Source of the DNA: Agrococcus sp. Marseille-P2731
GTDB lineage: Bacteria; Actinomycetota; Actinomycetes; Actinomycetales; Microbacteriaceae
Reading direction: 5' to 3'
Assembly: GCF_900117395.1 (NCBI RefSeq)
Contig: NZ_FPEG01000003.1
Span: forward strand, 682,001 to 746,000
DNA: 64,000 nucleotides
How positions within the stretch are numbered: the first letter of the stretch is position 1; each line of letters opens with the position of its first letter. Below are positions 45,345 to 53,823 of the stretch, in pieces. The position numbers and the translations under genes were made by a program. The notes under the pieces were generated by a model. The model saw only the letters and a program-made list of their open reading frames with translations. It was not told where the DNA came from and ran no database searches.

Positions 45345-45863
45345 TCAGGCGGGCCAGGCGAGGGCGAGCTTGGCCAGCAGCCGAGCGAGCTCTGCGCGCT
45401 CGGCGCTCGTGAGCGACGTCGCCGCTGCGGCCACCTCCGCTGCCCGAGCCTCTGCGTGCGCCTCGAAGCGCGCGCGGCCGGCCCTGGTCGCCTCGATGAC
45501 GGTGCGCCGACCGTCTGCGGGGTCGGGGATGCGACGCACGAGACCCGCGTCGCCCAGCGCCTGTACGAGACGGGATGCGCGCGGCTGATCCACGCCGATC
45601 GCGTGACCGAGGTCGGTGATGGACCGCGGCTGCTCGGCGTGCACGATCGCGTGCAGCATGCGTCGCGCGCCCATCGCGCCGCGGTGCCCGCGGGGGCCGC
45701 CGTGCTCGTGCTCGCCGTGAGCGGCGCCTGCCTCCACGTGCGGGCGCGGCGTCGGAGCCATGGCGCGGTGGCCGCGCCCCGGCGCCCTGCGCATGCCGAT
45801 GCGGTCGAGCGCAGCGGCGATCTCGACGATCGACGGATCTGGGGCTTGACGATCAGCGCTCAT
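45345..45863 (-). CDS. MarR family regulator with a His-rich insertion
   Basis: A 172-residue MarR-type repressor. The winged helix is clear (SITDLGHAIGVDQPRASRLVQALGDAGLVRRIPDPADGRRT) with flanking dimerisation helices. Unusually, residues about 33-65 hold a His/Gly/Arg-rich loop (EAGAAHGEHEHGGPRGHRG) that could bind metal. It is divergent from the His-rich protein gene across a region packed with ACATG/CATGT words, so it probably senses a metal ion or related stress and represses that gene. ATG at 45863 chosen; an in-frame ATG three codons earlier exists. Confidence 0.82.
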   Translation of the reverse strand: MSADRQAPDPSIVEIAAALDRIGMRRAPGRGHRAMAPTPRPHVEAGAAHGEHEHGGPRGHRGAMGARRMLHAIVHAEQPRSITDLGHAIGVDQPRASRLVQALGDAGLVRRIPDPADGRRTVIEATRAGRARFEAHAEARAAEVAAAATSLTSAERAELARLLAKLALAWPA

Positions 45864-45870
45864 GCATGTC

Positions 45871-45919
45871 ATCCTACATGTACATGCTCCTTGACATGGA
45901 TATGTCCAATGACATGTAT
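45871..45919. promoter_or_regulatory. divergent MarR operator region with repeated ACATG words
   Basis: Within 50 bp occur the palindrome CATGTACATG (45877-45886), TTGACATGGATATGTCCAA (imperfect inverted repeat, 45891-45909) and GACATGT (45911-45917). TTGACA at 45891-45896 can act as a -35 box for the rightward gene with ATGTAT 17 nt on. The region is markedly AT-richer than its surroundings. Confidence 0.6.
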
Positions 45920-45983
45920 CGCCCGGCGCACCGCGCCGGCATCGGCGGCGGAGCGCCGCCACAGCTGAGAGAGGACCATCGCC

Positions 45984-46361
45984 ATGCGACACCCCCACCA
46001 CCTCCACGAGAACACCCATCACCACGAGATCGACGGCCGCCAGGGCCGCGAGCACGAGCACCGCCGGGGCCGCGGGCACGAGCACCGCGAGGACCGCGGG
46101 CACGAGCACCGCGAGGCGCACGCCGGCCCCGGGCACTGCCACCGCAGTGGCCGCCCCGACGGCGTGCACCCCCGCGGCGCTGCACACCGACACCCAACCC
46201 TCGAGCGCAGCATCATGCGGTCAGCCCGACGCATCCGTCGTGCGGGCCTGACGCCCGAGCAGCTGCACGATCGCATCGCGACGACCGTCAGCCACGCGGA
46301 CTACGTCACGACCATGCGCACGCTGCGGCGCATCGGCATGGAGCTGCGCGCCGAGCGCTGA
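45984..46361 (+). CDS. small His-rich protein, putative metal-binding
   Basis: A 125-residue, very basic protein. The N-terminal 70 residues are His/Arg/Glu-rich with HPHHLHENTHHHE at the start and three GHEHR-type repeats; the C-terminal 50 residues form a helical module (LTPEQLHDRIATTVSHADY ... RTLRRIGMEL). A good GAGAGGACC ribosome binding site precedes the ATG, and a terminator follows. Divergent from a MarR regulator that also has a His-rich loop. Metal (Ni, Zn, Cu or Co) buffering is the natural hypothesis. The C-terminal module resembles part of the protein at 48761-49210. Confidence 0.7.
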   Translation: MRHPHHLHENTHHHEIDGRQGREHEHRRGRGHEHREDRGHEHREAHAGPGHCHRSGRPDGVHPRGAAHRHPTLERSIMRSARRIRRAGLTPEQLHDRIATTVSHADYVTTMRTLRRIGMELRAER

Positions 46362-46391
46362 TCCCGGCGGCCGCTGGCAGCAGCCACCATC

Positions 46392-46423
46392 GAGCGCGCC
46401 CCTGCACCAGCGGGGGCGCGCTC
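46392..46423 (+). terminator. terminator of the His-rich gene
   Basis: An 11-bp perfect stem GAGCGCGCCCC / GGGGCGCGCTC with a 10-nt loop, 30 nt after the His-rich gene stop and before the 2H phosphoesterase gene. Confidence 0.75.
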
Positions 46424-46474
46424 TCGTGCGTCCACGTTCGGCCGCGCACCGCCCGCATCGGGCAGGCTGGGCGC

Positions 46475-47002
46475 ATGGAAGCGCGCCGATCGAGCCTCGA
46501 GCTGCTGCTCGACGAGCGCGCAGAGGCGCAGGTGCGCGCGCTTTGGAGGGCGCTCGCCGATGCCGGCCTCTCGAGCCTCGCCCGCCATGAGGCCCCGAGC
46601 AACCGGCCGCACGTGACGCTCCTCGCGCTCGCCGGCCTCTCCGCCGACGCAGCGCCGCAGGACGTGCCGCTCCCGGTCCCGCTCGTGCTCGGGCCGCCGC
46701 TGCTGATGGGTGAGGGTGACCGCCGCGTGCTCGCGCTCGCCATCGTGCCGAGCGCCGAGCTGCTGGCGCTGCAGCGGCAGGTGCGGCAGGCAGCAGGCGG
46801 CGACGACGCGCAGCAGGACCCGCACTTCGCCGCTGGGCGCTGGCTGCCGCACGTCACGCTCGCACGCCGCCTGCGCCTGGCCGACGCAGCCCAGGCGCTC
46901 GCGCTGATGGGCCCGTCGATCGAGGCGCACGCGGTCGCGCTGCGGCACTGGGACCCGGAGACGGCGACGATCACGACGATCGCGAGCGCCCCGGCCTCCT
47001 AG
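46475..47002 (+). CDS. 2'-5' RNA ligase / 2H phosphoesterase superfamily protein
   Basis: A 175-residue protein with the two diagnostic HxT motifs: RPHVTLLAL (His46, Thr48) and LPHVTLARR (His126, Thr128), symmetrically placed. Such 2H enzymes open or close 2',3'-cyclic or 2'-5' phosphodiester bonds; the physiological substrate is unknown. ATG at 46475 gives the expected length. Convergent with the next gene. Confidence 0.87.
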   Translation: MEARRSSLELLLDERAEAQVRALWRALADAGLSSLARHEAPSNRPHVTLLALAGLSADAAPQDVPLPVPLVLGPPLLMGEGDRRVLALAIVPSAELLALQRQVRQAAGGDDAQQDPHFAAGRWLPHVTLARRLRLADAAQALALMGPSIEAHAVALRHWDPETATITTIASAPAS

Positions 47003-47012
47003 CGCTGAGCCA

Positions 47013-47951
47013 CTAGACGAGCGGGTCGTCGGGGCGCGTGCGCTCGGCCTCGATCGACGGATGCCCGAGGATGCGGCCGATCAGGTGGGCGCTGCCGCCG
47101 ACGAGCGTGATGTCGAGGTCGAGGTCGGTCGCGATGAACCAGGCGGGGGCGCCGTGCGGCTCGACTGGCCAGAGCGCGTTCGGCGTGCGGCCGGAGTGCG
47201 GCCACTCCGCACGCCACCCGAGGCCCGCGCGCTCGACCCAGGCCGGGTCGGCGAAGGTCGACAGGCGGCCCCGCAGCAGCACGTGGCCGCGCCCCTGCCC
47301 CTCAGCCGGCAGGCCGAGCTCGTGCTGCTCGCGCAGCGCTCGGGCCACCTCGGGGTCGACCGCGGCGGCGAACGCCGCGTCGTGCGCCGCTTGCGCCGCG
47401 CGCGTCGCACGCTTGGCCTCGCGCCGCGAGGGCTTGTCGCCCTCTGGCCACGCGAGGGCGATCACGCTCCCAGCGCTGTCGAGCCCGTGCCCTCCCCAGA
47501 ACGCCGTCAGCACCTCCGCGTCGCCGTGCTCGTCGAGCAGCAGCTCGGTGAGCGTGCCCAGCAGCGGCAGCGGGATGTCGCCGTCGGTTGGCTCTTGGAT
47601 GCGGCTGCCGTCCGGCAAGGTGTGCCCCTCGATCAACAGACTGCCGTCGGGCAGGTCACGAGCAACCTGGCCGAAGCGGTTGAGCCACGCCGTCCAGGGT
47701 TGCCGCTCCCCCACCCGATCACCGATCAGCTCGGCCGCCTCCGCCCACGTGATCTCGCGTGACGACTGCTCGGGGTTGCCCCACGCATCCGTCGTGCCCG
47801 TCGGCGTCATGAGCGTCGCGGGGTGCAGGATGCGCGCGTAGGCGTCGAAGATCGGCGGCACGTTGGTCGCGACCGAGCCGAGGTCGCTGAGCGACGCCTG
47901 CACCCAGCGGGCGACCTCGATGTCGTGCTCGACGCGCAGCGGGCCGGCCAT
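47013..47951 (-). CDS. hypothetical protein, unknown function
   Basis: A 312-residue soluble protein, Trp-rich and acidic. VATNVPPIFDAYARILHPATL and ITWAEAAELIGDRVGERQPWTAWLNRF give the N-terminal half; the C-terminal half has WFIATDLDLDITLVGGSAHLIGRILGHP. Proteins of this type are common and unnamed in actinobacteria. No catalytic motif, signal peptide or membrane helix. It follows the dcd gene by 17 nt on the same strand. Confidence 0.8.
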   Translation of the reverse strand: MAGPLRVEHDIEVARWVQASLSDLGSVATNVPPIFDAYARILHPATLMTPTGTTDAWGNPEQSSREITWAEAAELIGDRVGERQPWTAWLNRFGQVARDLPDGSLLIEGHTLPDGSRIQEPTDGDIPLPLLGTLTELLLDEHGDAEVLTAFWGGHGLDSAGSVIALAWPEGDKPSRREAKRATRAAQAAHDAAFAAAVDPEVARALREQHELGLPAEGQGRGHVLLRGRLSTFADPAWVERAGLGWRAEWPHSGRTPNALWPVEPHGAPAWFIATDLDLDITLVGGSAHLIGRILGHPSIEAERTRPDDPLV

Positions 47952-47968
47952 CAGCGATCAGCCCCGGC

Positions 47969-48616
47969 TCACGGCTCGGCCTGCTCGACCTCGCTCGGCA
48001 CCGCGGGCACCTCGGCGGTCGCAGCGGCACCGGGCGTCGACTCGATGCGCGTGCGGTGGAAGCTCTGGAACGAGCGCGACGCGGTCGGCCCGCGCTGGCC
48101 CTGGTAGCGGTTGAGGTTGCCGCCCTGCCCATAGGGCACCTCGGCTGGCGACGAGAGCTGGAAGTAGCAGACCTGCCCGATCTTCATGCCCGGCCACAGC
48201 TTGATCGGCAGGGTCGAGACGTTCGAGAGCTCGAGGGTCACGTGCCCCGAGAAGCCGGGGTCGATGAAGCCGGCCGTCGAGTGCGTGAGCAGGCCGAGCC
48301 GCCCGAGCGACGACTTGCCCTCGAGTCGCGCGGCGACGTCGTCGGGCAGCGAGATGCGCTCGTAGGTCGCGCCGAGCACGAACTCGCCCGGGTGCAGGAT
48401 GAATGCCTCGTCGGCGCCCACCTCGATCAGTCTGGTGAGCTCGGGCTGATCCTCCGCGGGATCGATGTAGGGGTACTTGTGGTTGTCGAAGAGCCGGAAG
48501 CCCCGGTCGAGCCGCACGTCGACGCTCGACGGCTGCAGCATCGAGCGGTCGAGCGGGTCGAGGCCGAGGGAGCCGGAGTCGAGCCGGGCACGGATGTCGC
48601 GATCGCTGAGCAGCAC
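47969..48616 (-). CDS. dcd: dCTP deaminase (possibly dUMP-forming)
   Basis: A 215-residue enzyme of the dUTPase fold that deaminates dCTP for dTTP synthesis. [30 protein letters not shown], the phosphate-binding [33 protein letters not shown] (catalytic Glu in the last block) and the C-terminal [11 protein letters not shown] are all present. Mycobacterial-type homologues are bifunctional and also release pyrophosphate; sequence alone does not separate the two here. A short extra tail (about 25 residues) follows the core. Confidence 0.93.
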   Translation of the reverse strand: MLLSDRDIRARLDSGSLGLDPLDRSMLQPSSVDVRLDRGFRLFDNHKYPYIDPAEDQPELTRLIEVGADEAFILHPGEFVLGATYERISLPDDVAARLEGKSSLGRLGLLTHSTAGFIDPGFSGHVTLELSNVSTLPIKLWPGMKIGQVCYFQLSSPAEVPYGQGGNLNRYQGQRGPTASRSFQSFHRTRIESTPGAAATAEVPAVPSEVEQAEP

Positions 48617-48760
48617 GAGTGCGAGCGTATCGCCCGATGCCTAGGCGGAGCAGGCGGATGCGGTGGGGTGGTTCACAGGCGAAGAGGGGACGATGAGAGC
48701 ACGGGTCGTCGTGCGGAGACGGCTCGCGGCACGGCATGGAGCCTCACGGGGAGGTGGCGC

Positions 48761-49210
48761 ATGGATGGCAAGCGGGAGCGCCGGCTCGAGGATTGGGTCG
48801 AGCTCGCAGCAGCTGCAGTCGAGCGCGCCCGGAGATCCCACGGCAAGGACGAGGTCGCCCGTCGCGTCGACGCGTCGCTGACCGACGAGGACTACGAGAC
48901 GGTGGTGCGCGTGCTGCGCACGATGGGCCGCGACCTGCAGGTGAGCGGCCCGAACCTCACGACGCTCGACGCCCGCCTGCGGGGCAGCGCGCACGTCGAT
49001 CAGCACCCACACGTGCCCCAGACCCCGGAGGACGCGGCCGAGTCGGAGCAGGGCGGCGAGATGGCCGACGACGCTCGGAACCCCGAGTCGACGCTCGCAG
49101 ACCTGCCGCCTGCCGAGCGCGCCGGGCTCTCGCCGGCAGAGCTCGCCCGCAAGCTCGCGCGCCTGCGGAATCCCGTGCTGCCGCATCCGCGGCGCGGCCG
49201 GGGGAGCTAG
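48761..49210 (+). CDS. small soluble protein sharing a C-terminal-type helix module, unknown function
   Basis: A 149-residue protein. Its first 60 residues (MDGKRERRLEDWVELAAAAVERARRSHGKDEVARR then SLTDEDYETVVRVLRTMGRDL) contain a segment resembling the C-terminus of the His-rich protein at 45984-46361: both have DY-x-T-x2-R-x-LR-x2-G-x2-L. Such a segment is also seen at the end of MarR-like proteins, so this may be a remnant or free dimerisation module. The rest is disordered with a basic end. Strong GGGGAGGTG ribosome binding site at the ATG. Confidence 0.65.
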   Translation: MDGKRERRLEDWVELAAAAVERARRSHGKDEVARRVDASLTDEDYETVVRVLRTMGRDLQVSGPNLTTLDARLRGSAHVDQHPHVPQTPEDAAESEQGGEMADDARNPESTLADLPPAERAGLSPAELARKLARLRNPVLPHPRRGRGS

Positions 49211-49234
49211 CCGGCCAGACGGCGGGGGCTGCGC

Positions 49235-50089
49235 TCAGCGCGCCCACACCCCGCGGGCGACGCAATACGCGCCGTAGACGATCAGGCCGACCGCGATCGC
49301 CAGCAGCGCGATCACCCCGCCCGGCACCGTCGTCAGCGACTGCAGCGCGCCGTCGAGCCCGCCAGCCTCCTCCGGATCGACGCGCACCGCGGCGATCACG
49401 AACAGCACGCCGGCGATGCCGATCGCCACGCCCTTCGCGACGAAGCCCGGAGCGCCGAGCGCCTCGACGAGGCGGCAGAACCGCGCGGACGGCGCGACAT
49501 CCTCGAAGAACCTCCTGCGCACGCCGCGCAGCACGAAGGCGACGCCCACCCCGACGACCACGACGCCCACGAGCCCGACCAGCCACTGGCCGAGGGGATT
49601 CGTGAGCAGCGCCGACGACACCGACTCGGTCGTCTCCTCGCCGTCGACGTCGCCTCCCGCCGCGAAGATCAGCGCGGTGCCGCCGACCACGCCGTGGCCG
49701 ATGCCGCGCCCGGCGGCTCGCAGCGCATCGCGCCGGCTCGTGCGCGACTGCGCGACCGCGACGACGAAGGCGTGCAGCGAGAGCGCGACGAGCGCGATGC
49801 CGACGCACCACAGCGCGATGCCGCCGAGGAGCGTGCTGTCGATCGCGCGCATCGCGCCCGACTGGTCGGCCGAGCCACCCGCGCCGAAGGCGACGCCGAT
49901 GGCGATGCCGCCGATGAGCATGTGCACGAGGCCGTTGGCTGACTGCCCGACGCTCTCGACCCAGGAGGTCGCGCTGTGCTCCTCGGCCTCCACCGCCGCA
50001 TCCTGCGCCTTGTGCGCTGCGCGACCCGCCGCATCCGCAGCGCCGGTCGCATCGTCGGCCGTCGCCTCAGGCCTCTCGCTCGTCGCCAT
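49235..50089 (-). CDS. DUF1206 family membrane protein (copy 2)
   Basis: A 284-residue protein with six predicted helices arranged as three similar hairpins; ANGLVHMLIGGIAIGVAFGAGGSADQSGAM region and GGLDGALQSLTTVPGGVIAL are DUF1206 signatures. The function of DUF1206 is unknown. It is a tandem paralogue of the next gene upstream (20 nt apart, same strand). Confidence 0.88.
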   Translation of the reverse strand: MATSERPEATADDATGAADAAGRAAHKAQDAAVEAEEHSATSWVESVGQSANGLVHMLIGGIAIGVAFGAGGSADQSGAMRAIDSTLLGGIALWCVGIALVALSLHAFVVAVAQSRTSRRDALRAAGRGIGHGVVGGTALIFAAGGDVDGEETTESVSSALLTNPLGQWLVGLVGVVVVGVGVAFVLRGVRRRFFEDVAPSARFCRLVEALGAPGFVAKGVAIGIAGVLFVIAAVRVDPEEAGGLDGALQSLTTVPGGVIALLAIAVGLIVYGAYCVARGVWAR

Positions 50090-50109
50090 GCCTGCGCTCG
50101 CCCCGGGTC

Positions 50110-50997
50110 TCAGCGCATGCGGGGCCACGCCGCGCGCGCGAAGCAGTAGACCCCGTAGAGCATGAGGCCGAGCGCGATCGCGATGAGTGCGAAGACACCG
50201 CCGGGCACGGTCGTCAGGGACTGCAGCGCGCCGTCGAGCCCGCCCGCCTGCTCGGGGTCGTGCAGGATGGCCGCGATCACGAAGAGCACGCCGACGATGA
50301 CGACCGCAGCGCCCTTCGCGACGTAGCCGCCGGTGCCGAGCGCATTCACCGCCTTGCTCCAGCGCTGGGGCGGCGCGACATCCTCGCGGAACTTGTGCTG
50401 CAGGCCCTTCACGACGAAGTAGGCGCCGACCGCGGCGATGCCGAGGCCGATCGCGCCGACGAGGATGCGGCCGAAGGGCTGCGCCATCAGGTCGCCTGAG
50501 AACGATTGCGCGCTCTGCTCCCCGTCCGAGCTGCCGCCGAGCGCAGCGGTGATCGCCGTCGCGCTGACGACCGCGTAGGCGATCGCGCGCCCCGCGGACT
50601 TCAGCCCGTCCTGCTTGTCGTGCCGCGAGTCGGAGACCGCGCTGACGATCGAGTAGATCGCGAGCGCAGCGAGCGCGATCCCGACCGCCCACAGCGCGAA
50701 GGCGCCGAACGGGCTCTGCTGCAAGGCCTGCATGGCGCCCGACTGATCCGCGGATCCGCCGTCGCCGAACGCGACGCCCAGCGCGATGCCACCGATGATG
50801 AGGTGCACGACGCCGTTCGCCACCTGGCCTGCGCTCAGCGCCCAGCGCGCAGCCGGGTGCCGCTCGGCGTCGGCCGCGGCGCTCTGCGCCTTGCCCGCGG
50901 CGCCGCGCGCCGACGCGGTCGCGCGACCGGCGGCATCCGACGCCTTGTCTGCCGCGCCCGAGGCGCGATCGCGGGCAGGGTGCTCTGAGCTCGTCAT
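50110..50997 (-). CDS. DUF1206 family membrane protein (copy 1)
   Basis: A 295-residue paralogue of the downstream gene, with a longer Ala/Lys-rich hydrophilic N-terminus (1-50) and the same three repeated helical hairpins (GVVHLIIGGIALGVAFGDGGSADQSGAM; VAKGAAVVIVGVLFVIAAIL). The identical GGLDGALQSLTTVPGG block shows recent duplication or strong constraint. ATG at 50997 preferred over an upstream ATG at 51018 on family boundary. Confidence 0.88.
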   Translation of the reverse strand: MTSSEHPARDRASGAADKASDAAGRATASARGAAGKAQSAAADAERHPAARWALSAGQVANGVVHLIIGGIALGVAFGDGGSADQSGAMQALQQSPFGAFALWAVGIALAALAIYSIVSAVSDSRHDKQDGLKSAGRAIAYAVVSATAITAALGGSSDGEQSAQSFSGDLMAQPFGRILVGAIGLGIAAVGAYFVVKGLQHKFREDVAPPQRWSKAVNALGTGGYVAKGAAVVIVGVLFVIAAILHDPEQAGGLDGALQSLTTVPGGVFALIAIALGLMLYGVYCFARAAWPRMR

Positions 50998-51171
50998 GCC
51001 GGTCACCGTACGCGGCATCGCCAGAAGGATGCTGAGCAGGATGGCCGCGGCGGGGGTTGGAGGCGGTGAGGGTTGGACGCGGCGGGGGTCGGACGCGGTG
51101 AGGGCTGGACGCGGTGGCGGGTGGGCGCTGAGACGGATCGGCTACCGTGGCGACGACGCGAAGGAGCAGAG

Positions 51172-53673
51172 ATGGCGATCGAGACCACCGACGACACCGC
51201 GACCCACTGGCACGGCACCGAGGGCGACCCGGTCGTCGTGCTCGCGCACGACTGGAACGGGCGGCTGCCCTGGATCGACGAGCTGGCCGAGCGGCTCGCG
51301 GGCGAGGGCTTCCGCGTGGCGGTGCCCGACCTCTTCGACGGCCGCACCACGACCGACGATGCCGACGCGACGGCGCTGCTCACCGAGCGCTACGCCGACA
51401 CCGAGGGTGCCAACCGCATCCTGAGCGAGGCGATCGGCGAGGCCAGGGCGCTCGGCAGCGAGCGTGCGGCGATCGTCGGCTTCTCGATGGGGTCGACGCT
51501 CGCGCTCGGCTATGCCGCCGAGGGCGCGCTCGAGGCGGTCGTCGCCTACTACGGCGCGGCGATGCCGGGGATCGAGGCCGGGCCGCGGACGCCGGTGCTC
51601 TTCCAGCTCGCCGAGAGCGACGACTGGAGCGGGCGCGAGGCGCCGGAGGACTACCGCGCGCGGCTCGAGGGCGAGGGCTTCGACGAGGTCGAGATCCGGC
51701 ACTACGCGGGAGCGGTGCACGGGTTCCAGAACGCGCAGATCCCGCAGCGGTTCTCGGCGGATGCGTCGGCTGCGGCCTGGGAGACGACGGTCGCGTTCCT
51801 GCGGGGGCGGGGCGCGATCAGGGCCGCTCAGCGTTCCCGGCTCGGCAGGTTGACGGCTCGTCCACAGTCCCTGAGTCGTGTCAGTGGCCGGTGCGACACT
51901 TCGCCCATGACGAGGGATGCGGTGCGGCAGCAAGGGCCGGAGGGCGCGGTCGGTGCGGCGTGCTTGGGTGCCGCGCCTGATGCCTCGCCGCCGGCGCCGA
52001 CGCTGCCGCCGCACCGGGTGCCGGTGCCGTTCGCTCCGGACTTCTTCGACGGTCCGACGTGGCTGCGCGGCGGGCCGCACCCGCTCGACGAACCAGTGGC
52101 CAAGGCGCCCGCGGCGCGCGATGACGATGCCAGCCGATCGGACGTCGCGGGGATCGAGTCGGTTGCCGCTGAGGTCGAGTCGGTGGCTCCTGCGCCGGTG
52201 ACGGGTCGTGACGTGGCGGAGTCGGCGATGCGTGCGGTGGTCGAGATCGATGCGGCGATCGCGAGCCTGGAGGCGATGCGGGTGCGGTTCCTCGCCGGCA
52301 TCGGGCACGTCGCGGTCGAGGATGAGCTCGAGGAGCGCCTCGACCCGGGCGTCGGCGTGCGCGATGTCGCGTGCGAGCTGGCGCTGATGGAGCGCCGCAG
52401 CGACCGCACCCTCGAGGCCGACATCAGCCACGCCATGGAACAGGTCGCCGCATGGCCGGCGACGGTGCACGCGTGGGGCGAGGCGCGCATCCACCGCGGC
52501 CACGTCGGCGTGATCACCGAGATCGGCGGAGCCATCCAAGACCCCGACGGCCGGGCGGCGTTCGAGGAGGCGCTGCTACCGCACGCCGAGCAGACCACGC
52601 CCGGCCGGCTGCGCGCCATCGCGCGCCGCGAGCTCGAGCGGCACCTGGAGCAGCCGCTCGCAGCCCGTCACCGGACGGCCCGCGACCGTCGGGGTGTGTT
52701 CCAGAAGGAGCTCGACGACGGCATGTCGCGGCTCGAGCTGATCGCCCCGACCGTGCTCGTGGCCGCGACTCACGATCGGCTCACGCAGATGGCCAAGGCC
52801 ACCCTCCGCGCCGCCGACGCCAGCGGAGAGGGCAAGGACCCGCGCACCTTCGACCAGCTCCGCGCAGATCTGATGTGCGATCTGCTGCTCACCGGCGACC
52901 CCGCCGGCGCCACAATCGACGCCATCCGAGCAGACGTCACGATCGTCATGCCCGCCGACGTCCTCGTCGGTGTCGACGACGGCGACACCGACCGAGACCG
53001 CACCGCCGGCGACACCGACGGCACTGCCGACGACGCTGTGAGTGACGCCGCTGTGAGTGACGCCGCTGTGAGTGGCGCGGCGCAGCGCCCCAGTGTTGGT
53101 GGCGAAGTGTCCAGCCGGGCGCGTTCCGCCGACGTCGGCCGCGATCAGCGGACCCGCAGACGGACGGCCGCGGTCGCGCGCCTCTCCACCGGCGCCCCCG
53201 TCGACCCCGAGACCGCTAGGCGGCTCGCCGAGCGCGCGACCGCCTGGACGCGCCTGTTCACCGACCCCCTCACCGGCCACGTCACCGCCGTCGACACCTA
53301 CGTGCCCTCCAAGCGGCTCAAGCAGCTCCTCCGAGCCAGAGACCAGCACTGCAGATGGCCCGGCTGCGGCCAACGCGCACACCGCAGCGACCTCGACCAC
53401 ACCATCCCCTGGACCGACGGCGGCACCACCGACACCGGCAACCTCGCCCACCTCTGCAGACGACACCACACCCTCAAAGGCGCACAGCTCTCCGGCGCCA
53501 GACGCTGGAAGGTCCACCAGCGCTCACCAGGCGTCCTCGCCTTCACCTCACCCATGGGGGAGACGTATGTGGACGAGCCGCCAGAGGTGAGGCCGGTGTT
53601 CCGCGAGCGCGAGACCGAACCTGAGGTGTGGGGCGCCGAGGTCAGCGAGTCCGCTGGGCCGCTCCCCTTCTGA
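51172..53673 (+). CDS. dienelactone-hydrolase-like domain in frame with a DUF222/HNH endonuclease
   Basis: A single 833-codon reading frame. Residues 1 to about 212 are a dienelactone-hydrolase-like alpha/beta hydrolase (HDWNGRLPW; nucleophile GFSMGS, Ser105 in place of the usual Cys; Asp150; His183 in AVHGFQ). A 33-residue Arg/Ser-rich linker follows, then Met246 (51907) opens a DUF222 domain and an HNH nuclease ending in CRWPGCGQRAHRSDLDH (Cys727, His743) and CRRHH. DUF222/HNH proteins (13E12 family) are normally free-standing, so the hydrolase probably lost its stop codon. AGA arginine codons, rare around here, cluster in the HNH end, a sign of transfer. Whether one or two proteins are made is open. 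Confidence 0.75.
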   Translation: MAIETTDDTATHWHGTEGDPVVVLAHDWNGRLPWIDELAERLAGEGFRVAVPDLFDGRTTTDDADATALLTERYADTEGANRILSEAIGEARALGSERAAIVGFSMGSTLALGYAAEGALEAVVAYYGAAMPGIEAGPRTPVLFQLAESDDWSGREAPEDYRARLEGEGFDEVEIRHYAGAVHGFQNAQIPQRFSADASAAAWETTVAFLRGRGAIRAAQRSRLGRLTARPQSLSRVSGRCDTSPMTRDAVRQQGPEGAVGAACLGAAPDASPPAPTLPPHRVPVPFAPDFFDGPTWLRGGPHPLDEPVAKAPAARDDDASRSDVAGIESVAAEVESVAPAPVTGRDVAESAMRAVVEIDAAIASLEAMRVRFLAGIGHVAVEDELEERLDPGVGVRDVACELALMERRSDRTLEADISHAMEQVAAWPATVHAWGEARIHRGHVGVITEIGGAIQDPDGRAAFEEALLPHAEQTTPGRLRAIARRELERHLEQPLAARHRTARDRRGVFQKELDDGMSRLELIAPTVLVAATHDRLTQMAKATLRAADASGEGKDPRTFDQLRADLMCDLLLTGDPAGATIDAIRADVTIVMPADVLVGVDDGDTDRDRTAGDTDGTADDAVSDAAVSDAAVSGAAQRPSVGGEVSSRARSADVGRDQRTRRRTAAVARLSTGAPVDPETARRLAERATAWTRLFTDPLTGHVTAVDTYVPSKRLKQLLRARDQHCRWPGCGQRAHRSDLDHTIPWTDGGTTDTGNLAHLCRRHHTLKGAQLSGARRWKVHQRSPGVLAFTSPMGETYVDEPPEVRPVFRERETEPEVWGAEVSESAGPLPF
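51907..53673 (+). other. DUF222/HNH (13E12-type) endonuclease segment with its own start
   Basis: Internal ATG at 51907 is the natural family start of this 588-residue segment (DUF222 at about residues 60-330 of the segment, HNH at about 480-525). The linker DNA upstream (51830-51906) looks like former intergenic sequence. A 15-bp unit GTGAGTGACGCCGCT is repeated about three times near 53038-53080, giving VSDAAVSDAAVSGAA. Confidence 0.7.
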
Positions 53674-53823
53674 CACCTTGCCGGTCGACGGCAGCGCCGG
53701 CCGGATCTCACGACGCGAGCGCCCGCGGGGTGCGCTTCGCATCCTGAGCTCCTCGAAGTGCGACCGGCGGCGGGAGGGCGCGCACTCCGGATGCCGGGCT
53801 CGTCGCGGCGCGACCGCGCGCGC

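Noticed and set aside
48663-48881. A 72-codon plus-strand ORF before the 149-residue protein
   Set aside because: It overlaps the better-supported frame at 48761, which has a strong ribosome binding site, and its own composition is shadow-like.
51907-53673. Group II intron or retroelement maturase
   Set aside because: The HNH is preceded by a DUF222 domain; no reverse transcriptase motif or intron structure is visible.
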